Shown one piece after another: positions 27,901 through 34,691 of a stretch of 64,000 nucleotides of DNA. The notes beneath the pieces were generated by a model. That model saw only the letters and a program-made list of their open reading frames with translations. It was not told where the DNA came from and ran no database searches. The DNA is from Gordonia alkaliphila (GTDB lineage Bacteria; Actinomycetota; Actinomycetes; Mycobacteriales; Mycobacteriaceae). The stretch is taken from NCBI RefSeq assembly GCF_023017165.1, contig NZ_JALKBW010000001.1:744001-808000 (forward strand). Direction: 5' to 3'. A program made the translations under genes and the position numbers. How positions within the stretch are numbered: the first letter of the stretch is position 1; each line of letters opens with the position of its first letter.

Positions 27901-28607
27901 AGGGCGTCGCCGCCCTGTCCACCGACCGCGGTGCCACCGGCAGAGCTGCCGGCCCCCTCGGCATAGACGCTCGCGCTACCACCGGTGCCGCCCTGACCGC
28001 CGGTCAACGCCGCGGTCGCATCGCCGCCGCCACCGCCGTCGCCGCCGGTCGCCGTGCCGGAGGCCTGCCCGCCGGTGACCGCGTGCACGATCGCGCCGCC
28101 GCCACCGCCGCCACCGCCGCCGCCGAGTCCGGGTGCAGCTGTGGTGCCCTGGCTGCCGGCGCCGCCGACGCCGCCGGTGCCGGCCGTCGCGCTGTACGCG
28201 TAACCGGTGCCACCGGTGCCGCCGGAACCACCGGTGCCGTTCGCGCCGCCATTGGTACCCAGGCCGCCGCTGCCGCCCGCACCGCCGGTGCCGCCGGACT
28301 GCGGAACGGAGCCGTTCGCGAGCACAACCTGGCCGGTACCGTCGCCGCCCGCACCGCCGATGCCGCCTTGACCACCGTTACCGCCGCGGTCGTCGCCGAT
28401 CCCGACGCCGCCCGCGCCGCCGACACCGCCCGTACCGCCGTTGCCTGCGGTGACACCGATACCGCCGCTGTACCCGGCGCCGCCGGTACCACCGACGCCG
28501 CCGTCACCGGCATGGCCGTTCGCCGCGCGGCTTCCGTCCAGATTCAGGCCGCCGAGGCCGGCCGCACCGCCGGTACCACCGACACCGCCCGTGCCACCGT
28601 CCACCAC
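21993..28607 (-). CDS. Giant PGRS-like glycine-rich protein, C-terminal part (separated by a frameshift)
   Basis: 2,204 open codons of Gly-Gly-X repeats, in the same orientation as the N-terminal ORF at 28544-30421. A one-base deletion in CCC (28626-28628, minus-strand GGG) separates them; adding one G gives GKGSAGDGTVVDGGTGG across the joint. Repaired, the gene spans 21993-30421 and about 2,809 residues. Repeats are 27-33 residues of the form xSxxSGTATGGxGGxxxxGGxGGxG..., unlike the short GGAGG units of the N-terminal part. Two related supermodules end in AGVSS-AVGGGA. No anchor or sorting motif is seen at the C-terminus (ending SSVNVT). The composition and N-terminal context indicate a secreted, surface-exposed, fibrous or sealing protein. 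The function is unknown. Confidence 0.8.
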   Translation of the reverse strand: MVDGGTGGVGGTGGAAGLGGLNLDGSRAANGHAGDGGVGGTGGAGYSGGIGVTAGNGGTGGVGGAGGVGIGDDRGGNGGQGGIGGAGGDGTGQVVLANGSVPQSGGTGGAGGSGGLGTNGGANGTGGSGGTGGTGYAYSATAGTGGVGGAGSQGTTAAPGLGGGGGGGGGGAIVHAVTGGQASGTATGGDGGGGGDATAALTGGQGGTGGSASVYAEGAGSSAGGTAVGGQGGDALGAGTGGDGGVGEILGLGAGSAASGTATGGAGGSGTGNGSIGGAGGDAWVQASAGNTADGNAVGGDGGAASNGGVGGDGGYGLVMAVGTGASSSGTATGGNGGAASVAGATGGNGGTAQVTGMNGVTTNGTATGGDGGAGLGGNGGHGQQGWVGVYDYTGPAGSTVTDAVAHGGDGGNGGRNAADGTRGGDSGDGGQALVKSDQGGTATGTSTGGAGGVGGNAVAGTPGGNGGDGGNADMHARGSGSQVSGTATGGAGGAAIGSGTGGNGGQGYALAENGGTAAATGDGAVGGAGGSGTAGGVGGNGGQGKIHAAAAGSAATGDVLGGAGGSGTAGGVGGNGGQGILWAGAVGSDAAGLGRGGAGGAGADGGRGGNGAQGGVFALATDSTASGTGVGGDGGRAEGALSRGGAGGGASVQVGYDGGGARGSASGTATGGAGGEGLTMGSTGGAGGMGSILVGGNRGTANGPVPTTDGQASGTVQGGRGGDGSNGGTGGAGWTGQVYAGGTQTTATGTATGGAGGVGDGVGQVGGRGNSGVVATNRLSTSGSSAEGHATGGAGGRNGATGNANAGVGGQGSVNVGPAGGTIVGGTAVGGEAVGALNGALGTVQATGGIVRNSSAIAGVSSATAVGGGARVEAATGSTVTNTHVRGGAAGTADTNNVGGRGGDASAIATSGGAIADSSAVGGVGGAATGGGTGGTGGSASISANGGHVANAMVTGGAGGQATGSDSVGGNGGAGDMTSRGSGSRASGVATGGAGGAAVDAGKGGSGGKGSVLAENGGTANATETGAVGGAGGNGSAGGVGGNGATGQVYASGPSAQASGAAAGGGGGNADGAGSKGGGGGNAWVQASNGGGLATGTASGGNGGAATNGGVGGAGAYGLVYAYGNGGSSSGNASGGDGGAAGATGGNGGTAQVTGYQGVTTNGTATGGDGGAGLGGNGGHGQQGWVGVYDYTGSFGSTVTDAVAHGGDGGDGGRNAADGTRGGNGGNGGQALVMADLGGTATGTATGRDGSAGGSAVAGSPGGTGGNGGSASMHAQGPASQVSGTATGGAAGAANGTGSGGSGGEGRVVATGGGNAQTTGPGAVGGAGGSGTAGGVGGNGGGGTVSASGSGVTVIGSSVGGAGGAATGAGTTGGKGGNATTTVSGSSTGGAGGNATTSGAGAQTVTAVGGAGGHGLNGAGGAGGAATSVADGAGSSAAGTATGGAGGDGRNGGIGGAGGTADFEALGVDSEVSGVVTGGTGGTATGAGSVGGNGEGAWISATGAGTTAAGTGLGGNGGNATNGGRGGNGGAGVLLADAERSTAQGTGIGGSGGNADGIGSVGGDGATSWVQVGYNGGGTNGTGNGTAIGGNGGDATSGGTGGLGGMATILVGGDGATATGTAQGGNGGAGSNGGTGGNGQLGQIYAAGANATAGGYAIGGSGGTGDGRTSAGASVVGGNGGVGSVHALGEGSTAHGEATGGNGGAGLGGGTGGRGGSATAMASGAHSQVDGRASGGTGGTGSDGGAGGSGGGAEIIASGADSSASGSATGGPGGAAVGAGSVGGGGGGGRILAAGDGSSAAGTGRGGDGGFAQNGGQGGSGANGTLYARTQDSEVTGEGNGGSGGNADGAGSRGGNGANGTIQVGYAEKVGQPLGGIGGAAHGTAIGGNGGSAAAGSVGGVGGQGNLIVGAYLPDPVTPENPTPGGTQTTGGIATGTGVGGNGGEGVNGGTGGAGGMGQIYAGGSNTVADGRGAGGNGGIGDGATGGAGGIGAVWTDPTLTSGSITSGGAIGGAGGAGVSGVNGKNGGEGRVRIRKDQTVVAGGQVHNSVATGSNAAGNIAGSHAYVDSYGGTISNSYAAAGVSSTSAVGGGATIRANNGSTVAYGQATGGNAGQGSDDGKGGRGGNAAITVTGAGAQATTVKAKGGAGGNGDDSGVGGAGGAASITVTSAQTSGNTATAGAGGDRSGPGTGAAGANSSVNVT
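24895..25170 (-). repeat. Long near-identical internal repeat, copy 2 (PGRS gene)
   Basis: Encodes QVTG-x-x-GVTTNGTATGGDGG, GGHGQQGWVGVYDYTG and STVTDAVAHGGDGG. Matches 27292-27567 at nearly every base for about 275 bases; the offset is exactly 2,397 bases (799 codons). It is the most conserved long block in the repeat region and a natural site for recombination. Confidence 0.85.
27292..27567 (-). repeat. Long near-identical internal repeat, copy 1 (PGRS gene)
   Basis: Partner of 24895-25170. The two copies differ by a few bases (for example GPAGSTV versus SFGSTV in the protein), so the duplication is recent compared with the rest of the repeat region or is kept alike by recombination. Confidence 0.85.
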
Positions 28608-30421
28608 GGTGCCGTCGCCGGCCGACCCTTGCCTCCGACACCGCCGACACCACCGTTGCCGCCGACACCCGCCACCGAACCCGAGCCCGCGGAACCGGAA
28701 CGGCCCAGCAGGCTGCCCTTCCCGCCGCTACCGCCGGCACCCGAGGCGCCGCCTTCACCGCCCGCACCGCCGGTACCGCCCATGCCACCGGGAACCGCGC
28801 CCGGCGCACCCGCTCCGCCGTCACCGCCGCGGCCGCCCTGACCACCCGCGCCACCGTTGCCGCCGACACTGAACAGGAAGCCGCCGTTGCCGCCCTGGCC
28901 GCCCTGACCGCCCGCGGTACCGCTTCCGCCGTTCTGCCCGGTGGACCCGGGCGTCGTGCCCGCAGCACCGGTCACACCGTCGACACCCGCAGCGCCGGTG
29001 CCACCGGTACCGCCCTGGCCGACCAGACTGCCCAGCCCGAACAAGCCCACCGCGTCACCGCCGCGGCCGCCGTCGCCACCGGCGGAGCCGTTGCCGCCCT
29101 GCCCTCCGACACCGAAGAACCAGCCCACCGCGTCACCGCCGCGACCACCCCCGGTCGTCGTGGTTCCGTCAGCACCCGCACCGCCGATGCCCATGAGAAT
29201 GCCGCCCGTACCACCGGCACCGCCGCTCACACCGCCCTTACCGCCGTTGCCGATCAAGCCGGCATTACCGCCGGCACTGCCGCCGGTCGACGCCGCAGCG
29301 CCCGTGCCGCCGTCACCGAAGAGCATGCCGCCGTCACCCGCATCACCGAACAGCCCCGGCAACAGTCCACCGATCAGCGACGTATTGCCGCCGGTGTAAC
29401 CATCCTTGCCGTTGCCGATCAGATCGCGGCCCACCAGCAACTGGAACGGAATATTGATCACCTGATTGATCGGCGCGGCCATGATGATCCAGGCCTGCCC
29501 GATGTTGTGAATCGGGTCGTAGACGAACTGCTGAACCATGTACGGCAGCAGCGCCATGCCGCCGGTGGCGTCCGCCACCGGCTGGTAGAAGAAGAGGGTG
29601 GCCACCTGCTGGGTGTCGGCCACGGAGGGCCCGGCCTGCGCGCCGTCAACGTCGTCGACCATCAGCGTGGCCACCGCCGGATCCGGCGCCGGACGCATGC
29701 CGTCAGTCGGAGCGAACAGCGGCCGATCCATCATGCGCCGCGGATCCAGCAGCACCATCATCAGCGCGGACTGGTTGAGCAGCACCAGCCCTTCGCTGCC
29801 GGAACCGCCCATCATGCTCAGCAGACCGGCGATCCCCGCGGGCCGCGGCTCCTGCGCCGGCGCCTCGTCGGCCGGTCGGAACGACGGTCCGTCTGCGCCC
29901 GCCTGGTCGAGGTCGACGAGGCCGTCGGTGCCACCGTTGTCGGCACCCGGGTTCAGATCGTCGGGCGATTCGAGAGTGCCGGAGTCGTCTCGACCATCCG
30001 CGTCACCGGAGAACGACGGCAGCTCCACACCGGGGTCGCCGCTCTCATCGGCCCGGTGCCGTCCCCCGGGAAGCGGCAGTTCGTTGTCGATCGGAGTCTC
30101 GGACTGAGTGGGAGGCGCCGGAGTCGGAGAGGTCGGGGTCAGCGAGTCCGGAGTCGGGGAGTCCGGGGTCGTCGCGACCGGAGGGAGGGGATCGGTGGCC
30201 GGCGGCGCCTCGGAGGGCGAGGACGTCGGCTCTCCCGAACCCGCCGGTTGCCCGCTGTCCGCAGAACCGCCGTCCGCCGGAGCCGTCGTCACCGGATCAT
30301 CACCCGCAGGCTCCGCCGCAGCGATCGCTACCGGACCCGCCACCATCAACGCGGCGGCGATGCCGGACGAGGCCGCGATCCGTCGCGGCAGACTCATCTT
30401 GCGGATCGAAGATTTGGACAT
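28544..30421 (-). CDS. Giant PGRS-like glycine-rich secreted protein, N-terminal part (PE-less PGRS)
   Basis: Begins at ATG 30421 with GAGGAG six bases upstream. Residues 1-37 are a Sec-type signal peptide (basic start, IAASSGIAAALMVAGPVAIAAAE). Residues 38-125 are Pro/Ser/Thr-rich and 126-190 acidic low complexity. About 190-330 is a non-repetitive domain (LLSMMGGSGSEGLVLL, LFFYQPVADATGGMALLPYM, INQVINIPFQLLVGRDLIGNG). From residue 330 a PGRS region begins with GRDLIGNG, LLFGDGGTG-like and AGLIGNGGKGG units, closely like the GRPLIGNG linker and repeats of mycobacterial PE_PGRS proteins. The PE domain itself is absent. The frame shifts at 28626-28628, after which 28 codons are out of frame, so the true protein continues in the C-terminal ORF. 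Confidence 0.85.
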   Translation of the reverse strand: MSKSSIRKMSLPRRIAASSGIAAALMVAGPVAIAAAEPAGDDPVTTAPADGGSADSGQPAGSGEPTSSPSEAPPATDPLPPVATTPDSPTPDSLTPTSPTPAPPTQSETPIDNELPLPGGRHRADESGDPGVELPSFSGDADGRDDSGTLESPDDLNPGADNGGTDGLVDLDQAGADGPSFRPADEAPAQEPRPAGIAGLLSMMGGSGSEGLVLLNQSALMMVLLDPRRMMDRPLFAPTDGMRPAPDPAVATLMVDDVDGAQAGPSVADTQQVATLFFYQPVADATGGMALLPYMVQQFVYDPIHNIGQAWIIMAAPINQVINIPFQLLVGRDLIGNGKDGYTGGNTSLIGGLLPGLFGDAGDGGMLFGDGGTGAAASTGGSAGGNAGLIGNGGKGGVSGGAGGTGGILMGIGGAGADGTTTTGGGRGGDAVGWFFGVGGQGGNGSAGGDGGRGGDAVGLFGLGSLVGQGGTGGTGAAGVDGVTGAAGTTPGSTGQNGGSGTAGGQGGQGGNGGFLFSVGGNGGAGGQGGRGGDGGAGAPGAVPGGMGGTGGAGGEGGASGAGGSGGKGSLLGRSGSAGSGSVAGVGGNGGVGGVGGKGRPATAPWWTVARAVSVVPAVRPASAA

Positions 30422-30562
30422 TCAGGACTCCTCACACAAGGGTGATCGACATCACGTCGAACTGTTGCAGAGAAAACCTTCCCGTCTTACCCTTTCCGTG
30501 ACTTTTAGTACTTTCGGACGATTCACGATGACACAGCCACCCGGCCCCCCCAGCCGCGGACG

Positions 30563-30600
30563 GCGAGGGCCGGTCACCGTACTCGGTGACCGGCCCTCGC
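30563..30600 (-). terminator. Strong hairpin terminator after the large secreted-protein gene
   Basis: A 17-bp perfect stem (GCGAGGGCCGGTCACCG at 30563-30579 with its complement at 30584-30600) with loop TACT, 27 bases beyond the stop at 30627. The 205-base region 30422-30626 holds this hairpin and, nearer 30422-30540, the presumed promoter of the PGRS-like gene; no clear -10/-35 pair could be assigned. Confidence 0.7.
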
Positions 30601-30626
30601 TGAACCGACTGACTACCTCGACTACC

Positions 30627-33383
30627 TCACTCGTCGAACGACGGCTCCGGCGACGACCCGCCGGCTCCCGCGCCCACCGGGCCACCGGTCGACCCGGGGG
30701 TGACCGGCGCCTGCTGAGTGACGGACGGCTCCGGCGTGACCGCCGGCGGCTCGACGGCCGACGGAACCTGCCAAGTCTCCGGTGCGATGAACTCCGGAAC
30801 GATCAGTTCGTTCTGCGTCGGCGCGCCGTCGTCATCGCCGTCGTCGCCGTCCCCCGGCAGCACCGGGTCGGGCGTCGAGTCGTCCGGCACCGACTCGTCC
30901 GGTGTCGTACCGCCCGGGTTCAGCAGGCCCCACAGGTCCCCGAAGCCCTGGTCGACGAAGTCCTTCACGTCGCCGATCCCGACGTCGATGCCGTCCCGGA
31001 TACCGGCACTGAGGCCGAGTGCGCCGTCGATCGCCTTCAGGTCGCTCGGCAACGTCACCGAGTCGATGAAATTCCGGGAGGTCCCGAAGAGATCCCACGG
31101 CTTGTCGAAGCTCCAGGTACCCAGACCGAACGCGTTGTCCCACTGGACCAGCGAGATCTTGGGCAGCAGCCCCGTCTGCGCGTCGGAGGCGATGCGCTTG
31201 ATCTGCGGCAGCCCGATCAGATTCGGCCGGTAGGTGCCGTTGACCTCGACGGCCGGGAAGAACACCACCTGGTGGCCGAGCCACTCGATGGTCAGCGGCT
31301 CGCGCAGACCGTAGTCGCTGGTGAGCCAGTGCGCGGTGATCGACGACTCGACCACCGGATCCCACAGCAGATTGCCCTTGGAGTCCTTGGCCTGCTCCAT
31401 CTTCTGGACCAGCACCGGGTTGCCGTCCGCGTCGAGGACGGGGTTGCCGTCAGCGTCGAGCTGCTCGATCATCACCGGCTTGGTGAGGTGGCGAGTCTTG
31501 GTCGCGAAGACCGGCTTGCCGTCGTCGTCGAGCTTCTGCACCTGCCTCTTGGTCGCGCCCTCGGTGTCGGCGTCGACGACGTTGCCGTCCGCGTCGACGT
31601 AGATCGGGTTGCCGTCGGCGTCGGCGTCGTCGACCATCACCGGCGCATCGCTGACGTAGTCCTCCCACGCGCTCTCGGTGGCGCCGACCATGCGCGGCGT
31701 GACCTTGTTGCGCAGGAGCGGCTCACCGTCGACCAGCACCGGGTCACCGTTGGCGTCGAGCACCGGCTCCTTGGCGAAGACGGTCTCGACGTTCTTGGTG
31801 TAGCGGATGAAGTCCTTGGTCAGCTTGAGACGGTCGTCCTCGGACAGCACCGCACCCAGCATCTTGACGACGGTCGGGTTCGACAGCAGTGCACCCAGAT
31901 CGGCGCCCTCGCCGCCGGAGAGCATGGGCAGGAATTGCTGCAGCAGCGCATCATTGCCGAGCGCCAGCGAACTGATGTCGGTCAGGCCCCACTGCTGCTG
32001 GCGAGAGACCGAGTCGCCGGTGAAGTTCTGCGAGCCGTTGCTCAGCGGGCGCAGATCCTTGTAGGTGTCGAAGGTGCCCAGGAAGTTGGTGCAGCTGCCC
32101 AGGCCCTCGGCGGTCGCCTTGGCGTCGACGCCGAGGCAGTAGACCTCCTTGATGCTCGGGATCTGACCGTTGAGGCCCTCGAGCATGTCCAGCATGGGCG
32201 CCATGTCCGAGCCGCCCATACCCGCAGCCATGTCCGACTGCAGGAGCGGCAGCAGGTTGGCGAAGTCGACGTCCTGGCCGAACCAGGTGAACCGGATGTC
32301 CTCGGTGTTCATGTTCGCCGCGATCGCGATCGCGTAGTTCGCATACGCCGTCGAGATCTTGCCGTTGTCGGCACCGGCGAGCGCCACCGAGAGATTGCTT
32401 GCGGTCTCGGCCAGCGCCTGGCCGCCGCGCATGGACAGCGCGACGTTGATGCCGTCGCCCTTGATCGTCGACTGGCCCGACGCCCGCGGGATGTCGGGCA
32501 GATTCTGCGGCACCGTCGGGTCGTAGCGGTGGCCGGTGAGGTACTCGGCCACCTTCAGCGCGTCGGTGCGCTTCTCCAGGTTGGCGTCGTAGACAACGGT
32601 GATCTTCTCGTACTTCGTGCAGACTCCGAGGAAGTAGCTCAAGCACTTACCGTTTTCGGTGCGGGTGGCTTCCTTGTAAGGCAATGCCGCGTCGCGCTGG
32701 ATCGCGGCGTAGATGTCGTCGTCGTGGTCGCCGTACTTGGCGAACATCCGGGGGTCGATGGCGATCCCCGTCTGCTTCTTCGCCTCCTCCTTCACGCTCA
32801 CGATACCGGCGATCTTGCTGCCTTCGAAGATGAGACCGCTCACCAGGTTCAGCAGGTTCTGCTGGCCCATCGGCAAGGTCAGAACGGTGATGCCGAGGAC
32901 TTTGATCTCCTGGTCGGGCCCGAGGTCCATGACCATGTCGTTGCCGAGTCGACCGATTTCGAACGTGTCCGGCAGCACCAACGCGAGGCCGTGACCGGTC
33001 GATTCGTTGCACGTCGCGATCGCGTTCGGCGGCACCTGGCCCGGCGCCGTGTCCTCCGCGTTCCACGCGGTGCTGTTCCCCGCGTTCGGGTTGCCGTTGG
33101 CGAGCGCACCCGTCCGGCACATCTCGACGAAGCCGGTGAGCATCTCGTCGTCGAGGAGACCGAGAATCATCTCGGGCGACATCTCGACGGAGACGGAATC
33201 GTCGGCGAGTACCAGCCCGTTGCCCATGGTGCCGGCGAGCAGGCCGACGCTCAGCGCTGCGGTCGCGCCGAGGGCCAGCGTCGCAGTGCGCCAGCCGCGC
33301 GCGCCGAATCGTTTCTTCTGCTCGCGCGCCTGCAGCCGGGCGACGCGTCGTCGCCCGCTGCGGGAGGTACGGGTGGTGTCCAT
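30627..33383 (-). CDS. Large secreted protein with acidic DxDGNP repeats, function unknown
   Basis: 918 residues from the ATG at 33383 (MDTTRTSRSGRRR), chosen because GGAG lies 10 bases before it; upstream ATGs at 33398 and 33443 are alternatives. A basic stretch followed by WRTATLALGATAALSVGLLA... and DDSV looks like a signal peptide with a long n-region. Residues about 60-480 have a repetitive Leu-rich non-transmembrane character with few cysteines. Around residues 555-640 an acidic insert repeats DANGDPVL, DADADGNPIYV and DADGNPVL, resembling calcium-binding DxDxDG loops. The C-terminal 60 residues are Pro/Gly/Ser-rich (TQQAPVTPGSTGG). No family is recognised. It sits head-to-tail with the PGRS-like gene, but functional linkage is unproven. 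Confidence 0.75.
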   Translation of the reverse strand: MDTTRTSRSGRRRVARLQAREQKKRFGARGWRTATLALGATAALSVGLLAGTMGNGLVLADDSVSVEMSPEMILGLLDDEMLTGFVEMCRTGALANGNPNAGNSTAWNAEDTAPGQVPPNAIATCNESTGHGLALVLPDTFEIGRLGNDMVMDLGPDQEIKVLGITVLTLPMGQQNLLNLVSGLIFEGSKIAGIVSVKEEAKKQTGIAIDPRMFAKYGDHDDDIYAAIQRDAALPYKEATRTENGKCLSYFLGVCTKYEKITVVYDANLEKRTDALKVAEYLTGHRYDPTVPQNLPDIPRASGQSTIKGDGINVALSMRGGQALAETASNLSVALAGADNGKISTAYANYAIAIAANMNTEDIRFTWFGQDVDFANLLPLLQSDMAAGMGGSDMAPMLDMLEGLNGQIPSIKEVYCLGVDAKATAEGLGSCTNFLGTFDTYKDLRPLSNGSQNFTGDSVSRQQQWGLTDISSLALGNDALLQQFLPMLSGGEGADLGALLSNPTVVKMLGAVLSEDDRLKLTKDFIRYTKNVETVFAKEPVLDANGDPVLVDGEPLLRNKVTPRMVGATESAWEDYVSDAPVMVDDADADGNPIYVDADGNVVDADTEGATKRQVQKLDDDGKPVFATKTRHLTKPVMIEQLDADGNPVLDADGNPVLVQKMEQAKDSKGNLLWDPVVESSITAHWLTSDYGLREPLTIEWLGHQVVFFPAVEVNGTYRPNLIGLPQIKRIASDAQTGLLPKISLVQWDNAFGLGTWSFDKPWDLFGTSRNFIDSVTLPSDLKAIDGALGLSAGIRDGIDVGIGDVKDFVDQGFGDLWGLLNPGGTTPDESVPDDSTPDPVLPGDGDDGDDDGAPTQNELIVPEFIAPETWQVPSAVEPPAVTPEPSVTQQAPVTPGSTGGPVGAGAGGSSPEPSFDE

Positions 33384-33465
33384 CGGTGGGCGCTCCATCT
33401 GTCCGGGAAAGAGACAAGTTCCCGACAGTGTGTCATCAGTCACAGCGACGTGTCGCCCAAATCTG

Positions 33466-34569
33466 TCATTTCGCCCGGATCGGCGCCAGTTCCAGTCGTA
33501 CGGCGAGCAGGCGCACCGGGCGATCGACGTCGAAGGCGGCCAACAGTTCGTCGACCACCGGGGCGATCGACGCGGAGTCTGTGGTCGGCTGCGCGAGCTT
33601 GCGCAGCTTGGTCCGGGTCCGGAACGACGACGTCCGCACGGTGACCCCCACGCGGATCGGCAGCCGGTCTTCGTCGACCACCTGCTGCACGACCTGCGCC
33701 AGCAATTCGTGGGCCGCCGCGCGGATCTCCTCGGGTTCGGTCAGGTCACGCGGAAAGGTGACCGACCTCGAGTGCGAACGAGCCGGCGGTGGAACGACGG
33801 TGATCGTGTCATCGCCACCGCCGCGAGCGAGGACATACAGCCAGTTACCCTTGTGCGGCCCGAAGATCGCGATCAGATCGTCGAGCGGCATCGCGGCGAG
33901 TTCGGTCACCGTCGAGACGCCGTGCTCGTCGAGGGCGGCCGCGGTGCGCGCGCCGACGCTCCACAGCGCGGTGGTCGGTTGCGGGCCGAGCAGGTCGGAC
34001 CAGTTCTCGTCAGTGAGGACGAACCGTCGGGCATCACCGTCGGCTCCGCTTCGCACGGCGCGTTTGGCGAAACCCGCGGCGATCTTCGCGCGCTGCTTGT
34101 TGTCGGAGATCCCCAGGCAGCTCTCGAAACCGGTCGCGGCGCGGACGGTGCTCCGCAACCGATCGGCCAGGGCCAGCGCGGCCGACTCCGGCGGCGCCGG
34201 CGCATCGCGAGGACCGAAGCCGACGTAGCCCTCGTCGAATCCCCAGACCTCGGTCGGTGCGCCCACCCCGCGGACCGTCGCCCACACCTGCGCGGACTCG
34301 GCCTCGTAGTACTCCATGTCGAGCGGAAGGTAGAGCGCGTCGGGCGCCTTCTTGTACGCCGCCCGCAGCGGCATCCCGGCCCGTACCCCCAGCGCCCGCG
34401 TCTCGTACGAACCGCAGGTCACCACCTGGCGCGCCTTGGTCGGGTCACCGTCGCCGCCGACGATCACCTGCTGCTCGTTCAGTTCGGGGCGCCGCAGGCG
34501 CTCGGCAGCCACCTGGAACTGATCCAGATCCAGGTGCAGCAGCCAATGGAACCGTTCGACGTCCGGCAC
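33466..34569 (-). CDS. Y-family DNA polymerase, DinB2 type
   Basis: 367 residues. The catalytic start LLHLDLDQFQVAAERLRRPEL matches the Y-family first metal motif (HVDLDQF in DinB2). Also visible are VTCGSYETRALGVRAGMPL, the second metal motif GFDEGYVG (xxDE), CLGISDNKQRAKIAAGFAK and a C-terminal little-finger region (RSVTFPRDLTEPEEI). These polymerases bypass lesions with low fidelity. The residue after DQF, the steric-gate position, is Gln here, where Pol IV has Phe/Tyr and mycobacterial DinB2 has Leu. The start is uncertain: GTG at 34569 or 34611, neither with a clear ribosome-binding site. Confidence 0.85.
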   Translation of the reverse strand: MPDVERFHWLLHLDLDQFQVAAERLRRPELNEQQVIVGGDGDPTKARQVVTCGSYETRALGVRAGMPLRAAYKKAPDALYLPLDMEYYEAESAQVWATVRGVGAPTEVWGFDEGYVGFGPRDAPAPPESAALALADRLRSTVRAATGFESCLGISDNKQRAKIAAGFAKRAVRSGADGDARRFVLTDENWSDLLGPQPTTALWSVGARTAAALDEHGVSTVTELAAMPLDDLIAIFGPHKGNWLYVLARGGGDDTITVVPPPARSHSRSVTFPRDLTEPEEIRAAAHELLAQVVQQVVDEDRLPIRVGVTVRTSSFRTRTKLRKLAQPTTDSASIAPVVDELLAAFDVDRPVRLLAVRLELAPIRAK

Positions 34570-34691
34570 TCCCCAAGCGTAAGCGCCCCACCGGCATCCG
34601 GGCTGTTCCACAACACAGTAGGACTACAGTCCGGTGACGACCGCCGTGCCGCCGTAGGCCTGTGGGACGCGCCCCCGTAGCGTCGTGGCCG

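Noticed and set aside
22000..28600. CRISPR-like or satellite array in the glycine-rich region
   Set aside because: Repeats are codon-phased, vary in length and sequence and encode protein; no conserved repeat with unique spacers.
22191..28841. Several plus-strand Ala/Arg/Thr-rich or Pro-rich frames inside the PGRS-like gene
   Set aside because: They are reverse readings of Gly-Gly-X repeats (GCC/CCG codons); no start signals and composition fully explained by the minus-strand gene.
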